Shown here piece after piece: positions 10,742 through 23,640 of a stretch of 64,000 nucleotides of DNA. Position 1 is the first letter of the stretch. Each line of letters opens with the position of its first letter. Made by a program: the position numbers and the translations under genes. The DNA comes from Limnoperna fortunei. Lineage: Eukaryota; Mollusca; Bivalvia; Mytilida; Modiolidae. The notes under the pieces were generated by a model that did not search any database, was not told the DNA's origin, and saw nothing but the letters and a program-made list of their open reading frames with translations. The stretch covers positions 87,775,860 through 87,839,859 of the forward strand of contig OX104118.1 of the NCBI GenBank assembly GCA_944474755.1. The letters run 5' to 3'.

Positions 10742-10870
10742 GACAGCTACTTCCTATTCAACACAATCTTATCTTAGTCAGAGTAATCAATTATAGGTGA
10801 ACGTCGTCTGATCTGGTCTATTTACTGCGAACGTTACATCTATATCTTAATATGAAGAATCTGAAACTAG
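10742..10870 (-). promoter_or_regulatory. Probable 5' UTR/core promoter of gene A
   Basis: Sequence upstream of the ATG is conserved with gene B, including ACGTCGTCTG near 10800 and an A/T box at 10846-10852 (TATTAAG on the minus strand) where gene B has TATAAAG. Inference from paralogue conservation. Confidence 0.5.
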
Positions 10871-11585
10871 TCCATATGAATAGTGACCTGAGCATTACGC
10901 CTCTATTGTTTACACAGATTCAGTATTATTAACTTACCATTTATACGACTTCTCTTTCATTCTACTGTTTATTTATAAGTTTCTTGCCCCTGCGTTGATA
11001 CTACCTCTACAATTTTGCCTTACAATTTATACGACCGCAGTACCCTGTTCCTTTTCGTTTTTACGGCCTCAGTATTCTAACAATCCTAAAATCCTGCTTT
11101 TACCGTTTATACATTATCGGTTTTCTTTTCACATTGTTTTTTTTAACAAACCTCGATATCCTGGTCTCCCTTTGATGGCGGTGGGAAAATTGATGCTCTC
11201 GTATATGTTTTGTCCTTTAAATATATATGACAACGAAACGAAAAAAATCTGCTGTAGACCTGAACAATTTCGGATAATAAATAATGAGAAAGCGATAATT
11301 TTAACTTTTCATAACTGAATGGAGCCAGTAAAAATATCATGGCAACATGAATTTACTTAGTTTTTGTAACAAGGACTGAACCAAATCTAATCCAGGTAAT
11401 CGCAGTCAATTGAAAACTATACAATTTCAGTAGTTTAAAAACCAACTGCATATATTCCAAAAACTCATTGAAAACTTATGTAAAAATGTTTATGTTTCTT
11501 CTGTTGACAATCAATGTTAAGTAGAAATGAAGGTAATAACAAAATACTGAACACCGATAAAACTGTCTAAAAAGACAATCCACAA
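10871..11585. other. Intergenic, nothing recognised
   Basis: Two opposed open frames of about 65 and 107 codons show no known motif. Confidence 0.4.
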
Positions 11586-11589
11586 ATGA

Positions 11590-11860
11590 AAGTTCCAAAA
11601 CCTGCAAACTCCAGAACCAACAAACAAAAATATAGTTACTACAGCAATAGTCCTGATTTGGTACAGGCATTTCAAAAGAAATGGTGGGTTAAACCAGGTT
11701 TTATTGCATGACAAACCTTTCGCTTCCATTACTGTAGAATGTGAGATGGTTAGTTCATTAAAATGGATGGGTATCAAACACCAGTATTCACTAATAGGTG
11801 TATCCAACAACTGAATTCAAAAATTGGGAAAACTATCTGAACCATATTTTCAAACGAGGA
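11590..11860. repeat. Dispersed repeat, copy 1
   Basis: CTCCAGAACCAACAA, GATTTGGTACAGGCATTTC and AATTGGGAAAACTAT blocks recur at 35200-35440; the first block also recurs at 39218-39260. This appears to be a mussel-type interspersed repeat. Confidence 0.6.
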
Positions 11861-11913
11861 CGAGTCGTTTATTCTTGTAATCTTGGTTTATAAGTTTATC
11901 CCGAAAAAATATA

Positions 11914-12070
11914 GGATCTAACACCGGTGGTAGGGCAAGACGGGAAAATCTCAGACACCCAAGTGAAAGATTTCTGGTCTCCAACAAGGCTCTGCCGAGT
12001 TGGAGACCAAAAGAAATCTTTCACGCGGGTGTCTGAGATTTTCGCGTCTTGCCCAACCACCGGTGTTTGA
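11914..12070. mobile_element. Foldback (inverted-repeat) element
   Basis: Two arms of about 65 bp: AACACCGGTGGTAGGGCAAG...TTGGTCTCCAAC-type sequence on the left, and its near-perfect reverse complement ending CTTGCCCAACCACCGGTGTT on the right. They are separated by about 15 bp. Typical of a MITE or foldback transposon. Confidence 0.75.
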
Positions 12071-12073
12071 TTC

Positions 12074-12453
12074 TATTTCTCACTAATTCGTTTTAAAAAA
12101 TCCTGTTCCGTTCCATTGGAAGATGGCAACAAATATAGTTATCTACCCTGAACGTAATCTCCAGTGTACACATGTTGCGTCACCGTGTTTGTTTTGATGT
12201 TTACCGCTATCATATTGTGGCATAAATTGGGTCATGGAAGCTCAGATATGTTGTTTTCATGTTAATATTTAAAAAGGCACAGTAAACCAACACAACTAAA
12301 GCAAATATTTTATAATTTTTATTGCTGAACCGACAGCTGACAATACATTTTTACGGGAAAAGGTGCTTGAAATTCTTATCTCACCCACGGGTTGAGATAA
12401 GGATATCTCAACCGGCTAAAATAGGTACCACGCTGTCTCATTAGTGAGAAATA
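12074..12453. mobile_element. MITE-like element with 14-bp terminal inverted repeats
   Basis: TATTTCTCACTAAT at 12074-12087 is matched by its exact reverse complement ATTAGTGAGAAATA at 12440-12453. No coding capacity. It directly abuts the foldback element, so both may be parts of one composite. Confidence 0.5.
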
Positions 12454-14340
12454 GGTGACGTCTGCATAAATCCGTAGACTTGCTGCAAGCTCTTGCATAA
12501 CTGATCAATTGAGTTATAAAAACGTATGAAACTAACATACAACCAAAGATAAATTGTTTAATATTGCGAACGGACCTGACGGTCAGGTTCTCCCATTTCT
12601 CTAATACAAAAACTTACTTGGGTAAGCGTTTTCCTGGTAATAAGCTGTACAAAAAACAAATTAATTGTTAAACATGTACACTAGAGAAGACCTAAGTTCT
12701 ATAAGTAAATAAGCAGGATCTATCTTCAGAAACTATGTCCGGCAAAAATGCTGTTGTGCCAGCAGATAAGATCCCGAACAACAAGCTTTTTATATATGCA
12801 AACATTATATAGGGTTGCAAAATATGAATAAGGCATAGCGAGTTCACTTGGAAATCATATTTTCACACCCACTTCGCATTCAAAGGATAGTGGCATTCCT
12901 TATTTTCATATAAAACTCTGATTATTATCTCCACACTTTTATTGAATACCACAACTTATAAAAAACGCATCTTTTAAGAAACACAGATAAAGACGATATC
13001 AATAACTGGTAATTAGCCATGACAGAATTTACCTTGTCGTTCATGACTAAAGCCAGTGGAAACAAGTATTGATACGAATACGATAAAGTTTAAATCTGTT
13101 TATTCTAACTAGTAAAGAATTATACATCAAATTTACAGAGCCAACTTGAAAACATTGTTTTCTTTAACATTTAACACCTTTACCAATACACTATATGTCC
13201 ACGATTTAACGAAAACGATCTATCTCGAACGATTTACAACAACTCCTCTCTTCTCTTATACTACTAGACTAGTGACGTTTCAAAACAATACAAACGTAAT
13301 ACACTCAACATATTATGTAAAATCCCGGACTAGCCAAGGCACTTTCATCTAATTAGCTTTGCTATAAATAAGCTATAACAAATTGACACTAAACATTAAA
13401 AAAGCGAAAAAACCAATTAACTTTAAAACTCTACAAACGTAACAAATAAAAAAATGTATTGTTTTTTCTATTAACTAAAATAAAAGTATTTAAAGAGCCA
13501 AATGTAATCAGAGAATCTAATAATATAATTACTAATTAAAATTATTTAAAAATACTACCCTCTTAACCCGGCCAAATAATGAATATACCTAAAACCAACT
13601 CTGTCAAAAATAAGATTTTCTGATATTAATGTTTTTCAACAGACTGTTGGTATTTCAAAGGAAACTAATTTGGGCTCTTACAAAGGTGAGTTCTTAGACA
13701 GCCTGCTGAAGAAGAAAAAATTACAATGTCATTAAACAATAAAAAAACAGCTTTCGGTAAAAACTTGTATGCAAATCTCTAACTTTATAATGATCCTAGA
13801 TGATGTCTCTATTTGGCAGCAAATAAAGAACTAAACACGAATTTGTTCCCTTCTTCAGGTATTAACAGCAGTCGGTATATTCTCAATAGTAAAAAGATAT
13901 GATAATACAAAAGAGCTTTGTAAAATTAACAAAGGAAATTCTGTGTTTTCTTCCTGGAATTACAACTTGTTTAAATGTAGTTTATAAAAAAAAACCAATA
14001 CTATTCTACGGCTCAGATATTTGGGATACTTTCATTATTAAAAGCAAAAATGCAGACTATCTGGTTATAAATTCATGTAAGAATTTAAAGGATAAAACAT
14101 AAATCTTATATTCTGTTGATGCAAGGAGCAGCCGAAACCTTATTGACGCGGACACAAAAAATATAAACAAAGCAACAATTCTATCAATATATCAAATATC
14201 TACTGTTGCCAGAGTTAAATGAGTTGGGTTTGAACTTAAATCCAAAATATATTCCGAAGCTAACGAGATTAGCATGAAGTCCAGAATAACAAGAAGAGAA
14301 GACAAATCAAAGTAAATCTATCACAGGGCAATACATGAAC
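12454..14340. other. Intergenic, nothing recognised
   Basis: AT-rich sequence; open frames at 13146 and 13899 lack recognisable motifs. Confidence 0.4.
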
Positions 14341-14357
14341 ACACTTCTTGATATAAC

Positions 14358-14363
14358 TTTATT
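14358..14363 (-). promoter_or_regulatory. Candidate polyadenylation signal AATAAA
   Basis: AATAAA on the minus strand, about 20 bp after the stop codon of the CTLD tail exon at 14383-14603. Confidence 0.45.
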
Positions 14364-14382
14364 TAGTAACATTAAAATTAAT

Positions 14383-14603
14383 TTAAATTTTTTTAATACA
14401 CAGCGCCTGATGTAAGTCTACACATGAAGCTGGCTGAACACTAGAGAAAGTTAGTCCGTGAAGTCCGGAAGTGAAGCGTGCCGTGGCGCAAGCAAAAGAT
14501 CCACTATTTGCGAATTGATTGTTTAAAAATATTTGTGGCACTACAGACCGGTCGTGACTCCAAATCCACTGGTTGTGTTCTTTAACGATATCTGTAAACA
14601 CCT
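14383..14603 (-). CDS. CTLD terminal exon, distal copy (possible alternative last exon of gene B)
   Basis: Acceptor TTTATTTATTTGTAG followed by AGGTGTTTACAG, phase 1, 221 nt including the stop. These are exactly the length and phase of gene B exon 12. It encodes VFTDIVKEHNQWIWSHDRS and later ASCVDLHQALCIKKI. Cysteines and the WIW motif are preserved and the frame is open, unlike the middle copy. It could be an alternative 3' exon of gene B, spliced from exon 11 at 27958, or the stranded tail of another paralogue. A candidate AATAAA follows the stop. I cannot tell from sequence alone which copy is used. Confidence 0.7.
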
Positions 14604-15330
14604 CTACAAATAAATAAACACAAAAGATAATATCATGTATGACAAGACAAATTTTCTAACCTTCAATAGAGTCTGTGTACATGAGGACTGGATGAATATA
14701 TAAGATATTTGAAACATTTTTGCCCTCATATACTTAAAGCCACAACGAACAGGAAAACTCTATTATAAACCATAGATAACTAATCTGATAAAAAGATCGC
14801 ACTAAAAATAAATTTCCCATACTTAAAAAACGTTGACAAATATATCCCAATTGGCAAACATCTTGCAAAAGCAACATGAAGTTGTAACATGTTTGTTTAA
14901 TAGTATTTACCAAAATGACCACAAACAAACACACACTAAAATCTGATAATAAAAAAAAAGAAATACAAATATCGAATGTTATATTTTGGACAACATTTAA
15001 CTAATAATCAGTGGTAAAAAATTGCACATGTTGCTGTTAGAGTGTTTTTAATGTCCAAGTTGTCATATCCAAATATGGGCAACACTATAGATTGCTTCAA
15101 AGATTTTCCCATCAAGGTTATTGTATATTCGCCAACCAGGGAGCTTTGGGTAGCTCTGTTGGTAAGCCTCATAGTTAATAATTATAACACTTCAAATATG
15201 ATGCTAAGCCTGAACAAAATATTATTGATCAGAATGAAGTTTATTTTGATAAAAGCCTTTAAAATAAAGCTTGTGTTAAATGACTTGACATATAATCGTG
15301 TAAAGCTGTCACTGAAAGCAGGGAATGAAC
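14604..15330. other. Intron sequence homologous to that upstream of exon 12
   Basis: The first ~100 bp (GTGTACATGAGGACTGGATGAATA and nearby) align with 25370-25440 and 18640-18670. The rest is unremarkable. Confidence 0.5.
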
Positions 15331-15610
15331 GATTGTGTATGATGTAATGAAAATTGTGCAAGACTGTTATTGTAAACATAGAAAAAACAATGTGTAAACT
15401 GTTATTAAAACAGAGAAAGAACGATTTTATATGATTGTTAATGAACATTGAGTAAGACTGTTACTGTAAACAGAGACAGCAATAATGTGTCAAACAATTA
15501 CTGAAGATAAGAAGAAAAATGGTGTGAAAGCCTATCATTAAAAGAGAGAAAAGCGATTGTGCAAGAGTGGAAATGAAAACTGAGAAAGATTTATGTAAGA
15601 TAAATTAACA
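15330..15610 (+). repeat. Degenerate ~36-bp minisatellite, left block
   Basis: Recurring theme GTGTAAGACTGTTACTGTAAACAGAGAAAGAACG. It is continued beyond the LINE at 17200-17690, showing that the LINE inserted into the array. Confidence 0.7.
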
Positions 15611-15619
15611 CAGAGGACA

Positions 15620-17175
15620 AACATATTTATGTCGTACCTTCAAAACGAAAATTTTTTGTGGAAGTGGATATATTAATGATATATTGTCTAACATAATAAA
15701 TAAATTTTGGATAGATGTTCTTAACTTTTGGAAGCTGGTGGTAGATAAGGATTCAAATTTGGAATGGGATTCTTTTCTTGCAAATCCAATTTGGTTAAAT
15801 AAGTTTATAAAAATTGGCGGAGAAACAGTCTTGTACAAAGAATGGTTTAACAAAGGCATTATGTTTATTAATGACCTGGTGAAAGAAGCTGGATCATATC
15901 TTTCTCTAGAACAGTTACATCAAATATTTGGAATAAGAACTGACCTAATGAAATACAATAGCATCATATCAGCTGTCAAGCAAGGGGCTTAATCCTTCAA
16001 AAATGGTAATTTCAAGCTAAAATTCATTCCATCTTATGGTAAAAATGTTTTGAAACATAAGAGAGGTTCTACAGACATGTATGATATATTAAATATAAAT
16101 GTAAACGAACCAAGTGGAAAATACAAATAGTCTAAAATACTAGAAATACCAAATCTAAATTGAAACGATATTTACAAACTATCCATTTATTGTTACCAAG
16201 AATACCAAACTTTAATGGCTACAGTACCGAATAAATTACAGAATATAAGCTACCAATCAATTTCTTACAAAAATTTAAGTTTTGAATAACTCAAGATGTA
16301 CTTTTTGTAAAACAGAATTTGATTCTATTGAGCATTTGCCTTGGAACTGTGAAGTTGTCCAAGAGTTTCTTGAATATGTTGAGTGTTGGTTCCTTTCCAA
16401 TGGTATAAGTGTACCATTCTTTAAGCAGACTTTATTTGTTATAACACATCAAAATTACTTAAGGGTGACCCATATAATATACTTTTATCAAACGTAAAAC
16501 AAAGCATCTATAATGCAAGATATAATGACAAAGTACCCTCACTACCATCAGTAAAGGAAAAATTAAAAAACATGTATATAACTAAAAAAAATGCTAGCTG
16601 TGCGAAAAAAAATGTTACCAAATTCAACAAAAATATGAATATGTATGAAAGACGATTGACGACCTGAGGTGTTTCTGGATGATATTACAAGCAGGACAAA
16701 CAAATTTTCAGTGTGTTTCTCAACATTTATATTATATTATAAACAGGAAAATATATTTTTTTAATTGAATGTACATCCTTTGAAAGTTTAGCCACTAAAT
16801 ATGACAAAGTGTACATTAATTTTTCACTACTCAAATTCACCATTATTGTTTTTCTTGGCTCATCCATTTCACAACTATTCTTTTTTCCCATATCTTCATA
16901 TCTCTTTTAGCAAAATACAAAACATGTGCTGTACTTAACTTTTTTGCTTTCTTTCTGCAGAAAATTTCTTTTTTCTATTTAACTTACATTCTGCTTTTCC
17001 TTTCTCATTTAAACAAAAATTCAACATGTGCTATAATTTAAAAAAAAACAATTATAATGATGGACACAATGATATATTTGATTTATGTTATAATTAATTG
17101 TGTATACTAGTATGTGATATGGTTATATAAGCTTATTTGTAAAGTATTGAATATTAAAAAAATATATAAAAAGAA
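15620..17175 (+). mobile_element. 5'-truncated L1-like LINE, ORF2 C-terminal end
   Basis: A frame at 15684-15992 reads WLNKFIKIGGETVLYKEWFN then GIMFINDLVKEAG-YLSLEQL, the typical region after the reverse transcriptase in L1-type ORF2. A frame at 16282-16497 reads NNSRCTFCKTEFDSIEHLPW followed by NCEVVQEF. That is the C-terminal zinc-knuckle-like CxxC...H...C motif. An AT-rich 3' UTR and an A-rich end near 17150-17175 follow. Stops between the blocks show it is inactive. Confidence 0.8.
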
Positions 17176-17199
17176 TTAACATATAAGAACAATAATTTA

Positions 17200-17690
17200 A
17201 AGAAACTATTACTGATAACAGAGAAAGAGCGGTAGTGTTAGACCGTTACAGAACACAGACAAAAACAAACGTCTGTGTAACTAAAAACGATGAAGAATTT
17301 TACTAACACAAAAAAACTAATATTTAGACCTGTAAATGGAAACATGGAATGATTGGTTGTAAAACAACGTTAATAAAGACAGAGAGAACTATTGTGAAAG
17401 ACTTTTAATGAAAGGAAATACAGGATAATTGTGTAATTTAATTACTGAATGGAGAAAACGAACTCCTGTGGAAGACTGTTACTAAAGGTACTAAAGGAGA
17501 AATTGACTTTTTGTTTTAGACTTTACTAAAACAGAAAAAAGAATGATTGTGTAAGACTGATACGGAAAATAGGGATTAAATGATTGTGTATGAGTGAGAT
17601 ACAGGATTAGTATTAGAAGAGAAAGCAGTTAGGTGTAAGACCGTCACTAAAGACAGAGAAATAACGGCTGTTTCACTCTTAATATTACTT
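17200..17690 (+). repeat. Degenerate ~36-bp minisatellite, right block
   Basis: Same theme as 15330-15610 (AAACTATTACTGATAACAGAG-type units). Confidence 0.65.
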
Positions 17691-17699
17691 TTTTATTTA

Positions 17700-18590
17700 A
17701 ACTTTAACAATGTACAGCATCTTACAAATAACAATGGCTGAACGTTGGAGACAATATGTTATGTCCGTAACTTAAGCGTGCCATAGCAACAGAAAGCAAA
17801 AATACAACAAAGCTCCAGGCAATAAATTATGTTACGCTTGACGCACGTTTTGTCTATTCAAGAATCATCAGATGCGCTCCCAAATGTTTGAAAAAAAAGT
17901 TAAGCACTATATGAATATGAAGAACATGTAACAATAAAATCAAAATATGCCGAACTCGAAACTAAATTATGACTAAGATCAACATATACCTGGGGTAGGA
18001 AGAACATTAGGGTTGTGACAATTTTGAAATTTATACGGACAATTTCACAGCTATGATGTGTTCTTCTACACAAACGTGTTGAAGCCAGAGCAGGCTAACC
18101 ATGGGGAATTAAAACTCCACCAGCAGCGCTAACCATCACGTATGTGAGAAATCAAAAATACAACAAAGCTCCAGGCAATACATGTTGCAACGCCTGGCGC
18201 GCGTTTCGTCTGTTTAAGACTCGTCAGAGGCGCTAACAACTGTGTGCAAATGCCAAACACTATATGAGGGCATATACCAATAACACCAAAATATGCCGAA
18301 ATGGAAACCAAATTATGACTAAGATCAACCTATACCTGGGGTATGAAGAACCTTAGGGTTTGAAATTTTTGAAATTTAAACGGTATCACAGCTTTGAAGT
18401 GTTCTTCAACACAAAGGCGTTGATGCCGGAGCGGGCTAACCTCTGGGAATGAAACTTCACCAGCAGCGTTAACTATCACGGATGTTAGAAATCAAAAATA
18501 AAACAAAGCACATAAAACAAAATGATTGATCAAAAGTGATTGGTAATGTTTGTTCTTGATATATCTTAGACACCACTACAGATATAACAA
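17700..18590 (-). pseudogene. Broken middle copy of the CTLD terminal exon
   Basis: Plus-strand 17705-17796 (TGGCTGAACGTTGGAGACA...GCGTGCCATAGCAACAGAAAG) aligns with the end of exon 12 at 25150-25212. Plus-strand 18520-18585 (GATTGGTAATGTTTGTTC...ACACC) aligns with the beginning of that exon and its acceptor. Between them sit two tandem copies of an unrelated repeat (17797-18500). The exon is therefore disrupted and not usable. Confidence 0.7.
17797..18505. repeat. Two tandem ~350-bp mussel-type repeat units
   Basis: Units begin CAAAAATACAACAAAGCTCC at 17797 and 18153, with a partial third start at 18493. Each contains a GCGCGTTTCGTCT...AAGACTCGTCAG...GGCGCT core and ends in a CACCAGCAG-containing stretch. 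Same general architecture as, but a different subfamily from, the units at 20107-20770. Confidence 0.85.
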
Positions 18591-18850
18591 AAATTATTTT
18601 AATGTCATCGCAAGACATTTTTTAACCTTTAGCACAGTCTGTGTAATAAGTGACTAGATAAAAACACAATTCAAAATATGCATTTATTAGCATTTAAAAC
18701 AAAATGGGATCACGGAGTACTTGATATGATCCCAATGGACATCAAACAAAATGTGGAAAATGCTTACTTATTGATACCCCGCTTTCCAGCCCAAATATCA
18801 TTCTGATCAAATGTATATCAATTGAACACCGACATAATGTCAAGAATTCT
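18590..18850. other. Third copy of the intron sequence upstream of exon 12
   Basis: GTCTGTGTAATAAGTGACTAGATAAA and ACAAAATG...ACTTGATA blocks match 25400-25490, extending the middle duplication unit. Confidence 0.6.
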
Positions 18851-18944
18851 ATGAAATTAAACTTTAATTTAATTCCCTTCAGTGGATTAGGAGAAGTAAC
18901 GAGGGTACCACTTTTTATGCATGGGGGAGGAATAAAATAATATA

Positions 18945-21900
18945 GAAATGTTGTGTAAGTATGTTACAGTAAAGTTGTGTTAGCCTTTTGCAGCACGGCT
19001 GTGTAAGACTTACACACGAGGTCGAGTTGGACAAGTACATCAATGTTGTTTAAGACTCTTACGACAATATTGTGTAAAATTGAAACATCTAGGTTGTGTT
19101 AGACATTTACCTCAAGATTAAGATTGCTACAGCAAGCTTTTTTACACATTTAGAGCAAGGTTGTATAAGGCTGTTGAGGCACGGTTGTGTTGACTATTAC
19201 AGCACTGTTAAGTTAGACTATTACACGAATGTTGTATCAGACTGCTACAGCAATGTTGTGGTAGACTGTTACACCAATGTTGTGTTAGACTGTTACACCA
19301 ATGTTGTGTTAGACTGTTACACCAATGTTGTGTTAGACTATTATAGCAATGTTGTGTTGACTATTACACCAATGTTGTGTTGACTATTACACCAATGTTG
19401 TGTTGATTATTACACCAATGTTGTGTTGATTATTACACCAATGTTGTGTTGATTATTCCACCAATGTTGTGTTAGACTATTACAGCAATGTGGTGTTGAC
19501 TATTACAGCAATGTTGTGTTGACTATTACAGCAATGTTGTGGTAGACTGTTACACCAATGTTGTGTTGACTTTTACAGCAATATTTTGTTAAACTATAAC
19601 AGCAGTAGTGTGTTGACATTTGTAGCAATGTTGTGTTGACACTATTACAGCAATGTTGTGTTTACTATAACACCAATGTTGTGTTGACTATAACGCCAAT
19701 GTTGTGTTAGACTATTACAGCAATGTTGTGTTAAACTTTTACATTAGTGGTGTGTTTAACATTTACAGCAATGTTGTGTTAGACTATAACACCCATGTTG
19801 TGCTGGACTTTTACAGCAATGTTGTGTTAGACTATTACAGCAATGTTGTGTTAGACTTACAGCAATGTTGTGTTAGACTTACAGCAATGTTGTGTTATAC
19901 CATTAAATGAAAGATATCTAAGATATATATTTATAATAAAGATATATATGTTGGGTTACACTTTTACAGCAATGTTGTGCTAAACTATTACATCAATGTT
20001 GTGCTACACTATTACGGCAATGTTGTGTAAGACTATTATGGCAATGTTGTGTTAGACTATTACGGCACTGTTGTGTTACACTATTACAGCAATTTTTCTC
20101 TTAGAATAAAATGTCGTCAAAGATACCAATGTTAAAAAAAATTTTCTTCGCCAGACGCGCGTTTCGTCTAATCAAGACTCATCAGTGGCGTTCAAACCTA
20201 AACAATATGTAAAAATCCAAATGATTAAGATGTTGTAGAGCTTTTAGCACCAAAATTCCAAAACGTTATATCAAATCCGGCGTAGGCTATCTACACCTTG
20301 AAATGGAATAAACATTAGAATTAAAATATTTTGTGAAATTTCTAGTCAGGAAATTTAGACAATGACTTTATCATTAATAGAATCAATGATTTTCATGTCA
20401 GCAACGAAGTGTGACTACTGGGCTGGTGATACACTCGGGGACTAACTGTCCACCAGCAGAGGCATCGACCCAGTGGTTGCAAATAAAATGTCGTCAAAGA
20501 TACCATGGTTAACAAAAATTTTCTTCGCCAGACGCGCGTTTCGTCTAATCAAGACTCATCAGTTGCGCTCAAACCCAAACAATATGTAAAAATCCAAATG
20601 ATTAAGATATTGTAGAGCTTTTATCACCAAACTTCCAAAACGTTATATCAAATCCGGCTTAGGCTATCTACACCTTGAAATAAAATAAACCTTAGAATTA
20701 AAATATTTTGTGAAATTTCTAGTCAGGAAATTTAGACAATGACTTTATCACTGTTAGAATCAATGATGTATAATGTAGAATATTACAGCAATGTTGTGTA
20801 TAATATTACATGAAATATATGTAAGCTAATTCGTGTATTGTTGCGTTAGACTATTACAGGAATGTTCTGTTAGACTATTACAGCAATGTTTTATTAGACT
20901 TTTACATGAAAGATATGTAAGACTGATACATCAATGTTGTGCTAGACTATTACATCAATGTTGAATTGTACTATTACATCAATGGTGTGTTAGACTATTA
21001 CATGAATGGTGTGTTAGAATATTACTGCAACTTTGTGTTAGACTATTACAGCACTGTTGTGCTAGACTATTACAGCAATGGTGTGCTGGACTATTACAGC
21101 AAAGGTGTGTTAGACTATAAGTGTTATGTTGCGTTAGACTATAAGTGTATTGTTGCGTTAGACTATTACCAAAATGTTGTGACATTCAATTACAGCAATG
21201 TTGTGTTAAACTTAAAATAATGGTGTGTTTCACTATTACAGCAATGTTGCGTTAGACTATTACAGCAAAGGCGTGTTCGACTAATACAGCAATGCTGTGC
21301 TACACTATTACAGCAATATTGTGCTTTACTATTACAGCAATATTGTGCTTTACTATTACAGCAATATCGTGATAGACTATTAGAGCAAAGGTGTGTTAGA
21401 CTATTACGGCAATGTTGTGCTAGACTATTACAGCAATATTGTGCTTTACTATTACAGCAATATCGTGATAGACTATTAGAGCAAAGGTGTGTTAGACTAT
21501 TACGGCAATGTTGTTTTAAACTTTTACAGCAATGTTGTGCTAGACTATTACAGCAAAGGTGTGTTAGACTATTATAGCAATGCTGTGCTAGACTATTACA
21601 GCAATGCTGTGCTATACTATTACAGCAGTGATGTGTTAGACTATCACTATTACATCAATGTTGCATTGTACTATTACATCAATGGTCTGTTAGACTATTA
21701 CAGCAATTGTGTGTTAGACTATTCCAGCAAAGTTGTGCTAGAGTATTACAGCAATGGTGTGCTGAACTATTGCAGCAAAGGTGTGTTAGACTGTAAGTGT
21801 ATTGTTGCGTTAGACTATTACCGAAATGTTGTGACATTCTATTACAGCAATGTTGTGTTAGACTTAAAATATTGGTGTGTTACACTATTACAGCAATGTT

Positions 21901-23435
21901 GCATTAGACTATTACAGCAAAGGTGTGCTAGACTATTACAGCAATGATGTGCTAGACTATTACAGCAATATTTTGCTTTACTATTACAGCAATATCGTGT
22001 TTGACTATTAGAGCAAAGGTGTGTTAGACTATTACGGCAATGTTGTGTTAAACTATTACAGCAATGTTGTGCTAGACTATTACAGCAAAGGTGTGTTGGA
22101 CTATTACAGCAATGCTGTGCTAGACTATTACAGCAATGCTGTGCTAGACTATTACAGCAATGCTGTGCTAGACTATTACAGCAATGTTGTGCTAGACTAT
22201 TACAGCAATGTTGTGTTAGACTATTACAGCTATGCTGTGCTAGACTATTACAGCAATGTTATGCTAGACTATTACCGCAATGATGTGGTAGACTATCACA
22301 ACAAATGTGTGTTAGACTATTAGTGTAATGTTGCGTTAGACTATTAGAGAACTATTGTGCTAGACTATTACAGCAATGTTTTGTTAGAATATTACATCAT
22401 CGTTGTGCTAGACAATTACAGAAATGTTGCGTCGGACTATTACCGGAATGTTCTATTAGACTATTACAGCAATGTTGTATTAGACCTTTACATAATAGAT
22501 ATGTAAGACTGTTACATCAATGTTGTACTGGACTATTACATCAATGTTATGATGGACTATTACATTAATGGTGTGTTGGACATATATATGATAGATATGT
22601 AAGACTGTTACATCAATGTTATGTTAGACCATTACATAAATGTTGTGTTACACTTTTACATGAATGATATGTAAGACTGATACAGCAATGCTGTGTTAGA
22701 CTATTACAGCAATATTGAGTTAAACTATTACAGCAATGCTTTGTAAGACTATTACAGCAATTGTCTGTTAGTGTATTTCAGAAATGTTGTGTTAGACTAT
22801 TACAGCACTTTAGTGCTAGACAATTACAACAATGGTGTGTTCGACTATTGGAGGAATTTGTGTTGTACTATTACATCAATGTTGTGTCAGACTATTACTT
22901 CAATGCTGTGTTAGGCAATTACATGAAACATATGTAAGACTATTAATGCAATGTTACGTTAGAATATTACAGTAGTGTAGTGTTTTACCATTAAATGAAA
23001 GATATGTAAGGCTATTACAGCAATGTAGTGTTAGACCATTACAGAAATGTTGTCTTAGACTATTACAGCAATGTTTTGTTAGATTGTTACTTCAATATTG
23101 TGTCAGACTATTAAAGCAATCTTGTGTTAGACTAATAACTATTACAGCAATGTTGTGTTAGACTATTACAGCATTGTTACGTTAGACTATTACAGCAACT
23201 TTGTGTTAGACTTTTACAGAAATGGTGTGTGAAACTATTACAGCAATGCTCTGTAAGACTATTACAGCGATTGTCTGTTAGAGTATTACAGAAATGTTGT
23301 GTTATACTATTTCGTTAAACATATTTAAGACTGTTACATGAATGTTGTGTTAGACAATTAGAGCAGTTTAGTGCTAGACTATTATAACAATGGTGTGTTA
23401 GACAATTACAGCAATTTTGTGTTAAACTAATGAAT
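18945..23435 (+). repeat. 24-bp minisatellite GTGTTAGACTATTACAGCAATGTT
   Basis: Well over 100 tandem units, interrupted by a two-unit dispersed repeat at 20107-20770. The unit is eight codons (LDYYSNVV in one frame), so long spurious open frames appear on both strands. The core GTNAGACTATTAC is shared with the neighbouring ~36-bp array. Confidence 0.95.
20107..20770 (+). repeat. Two tandem ~377-bp mussel-type repeat units inside the 24-bp array
   Basis: AATAAAATGTCGTCAAAGAT begins units at about 20106 and 20483. Each has the core CCAGACGCGCGTTTCGTCT...AAGACTCATCAG and the TAGGCTATCTACACCTTGAAAT block. An inverted relative lies at 7525-7790. Confidence 0.88.
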
Positions 23436-23640
23436 GTAGGCGCAGCCTAAATGCGAGCATCGAAGATTGTTCATGTCATTACTTCATAGTCCCCTAACAG
23501 TGCCTCTACATTCCATGGATGACGTGACGTCTTATCTAATGTGTTGGTGACGTCACAAAACTCAATTTCAAATACAGCGTTACAGATTGAAAAAAGATTG
23601 ACTGGCATTTATGTAGTAATTTAAAAAATAAACACTTTAA
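23436..23640. other. Short unique stretch between arrays
   Basis: Contains two TGACGTCA-like palindromic motifs but nothing else recognisable. Confidence 0.35.

Noticed and set aside
19096..22323. LDYYSNVV-repeat open frames up to 152 codons
   Set aside because: Artefact of the 24-bp (eight-codon) minisatellite.
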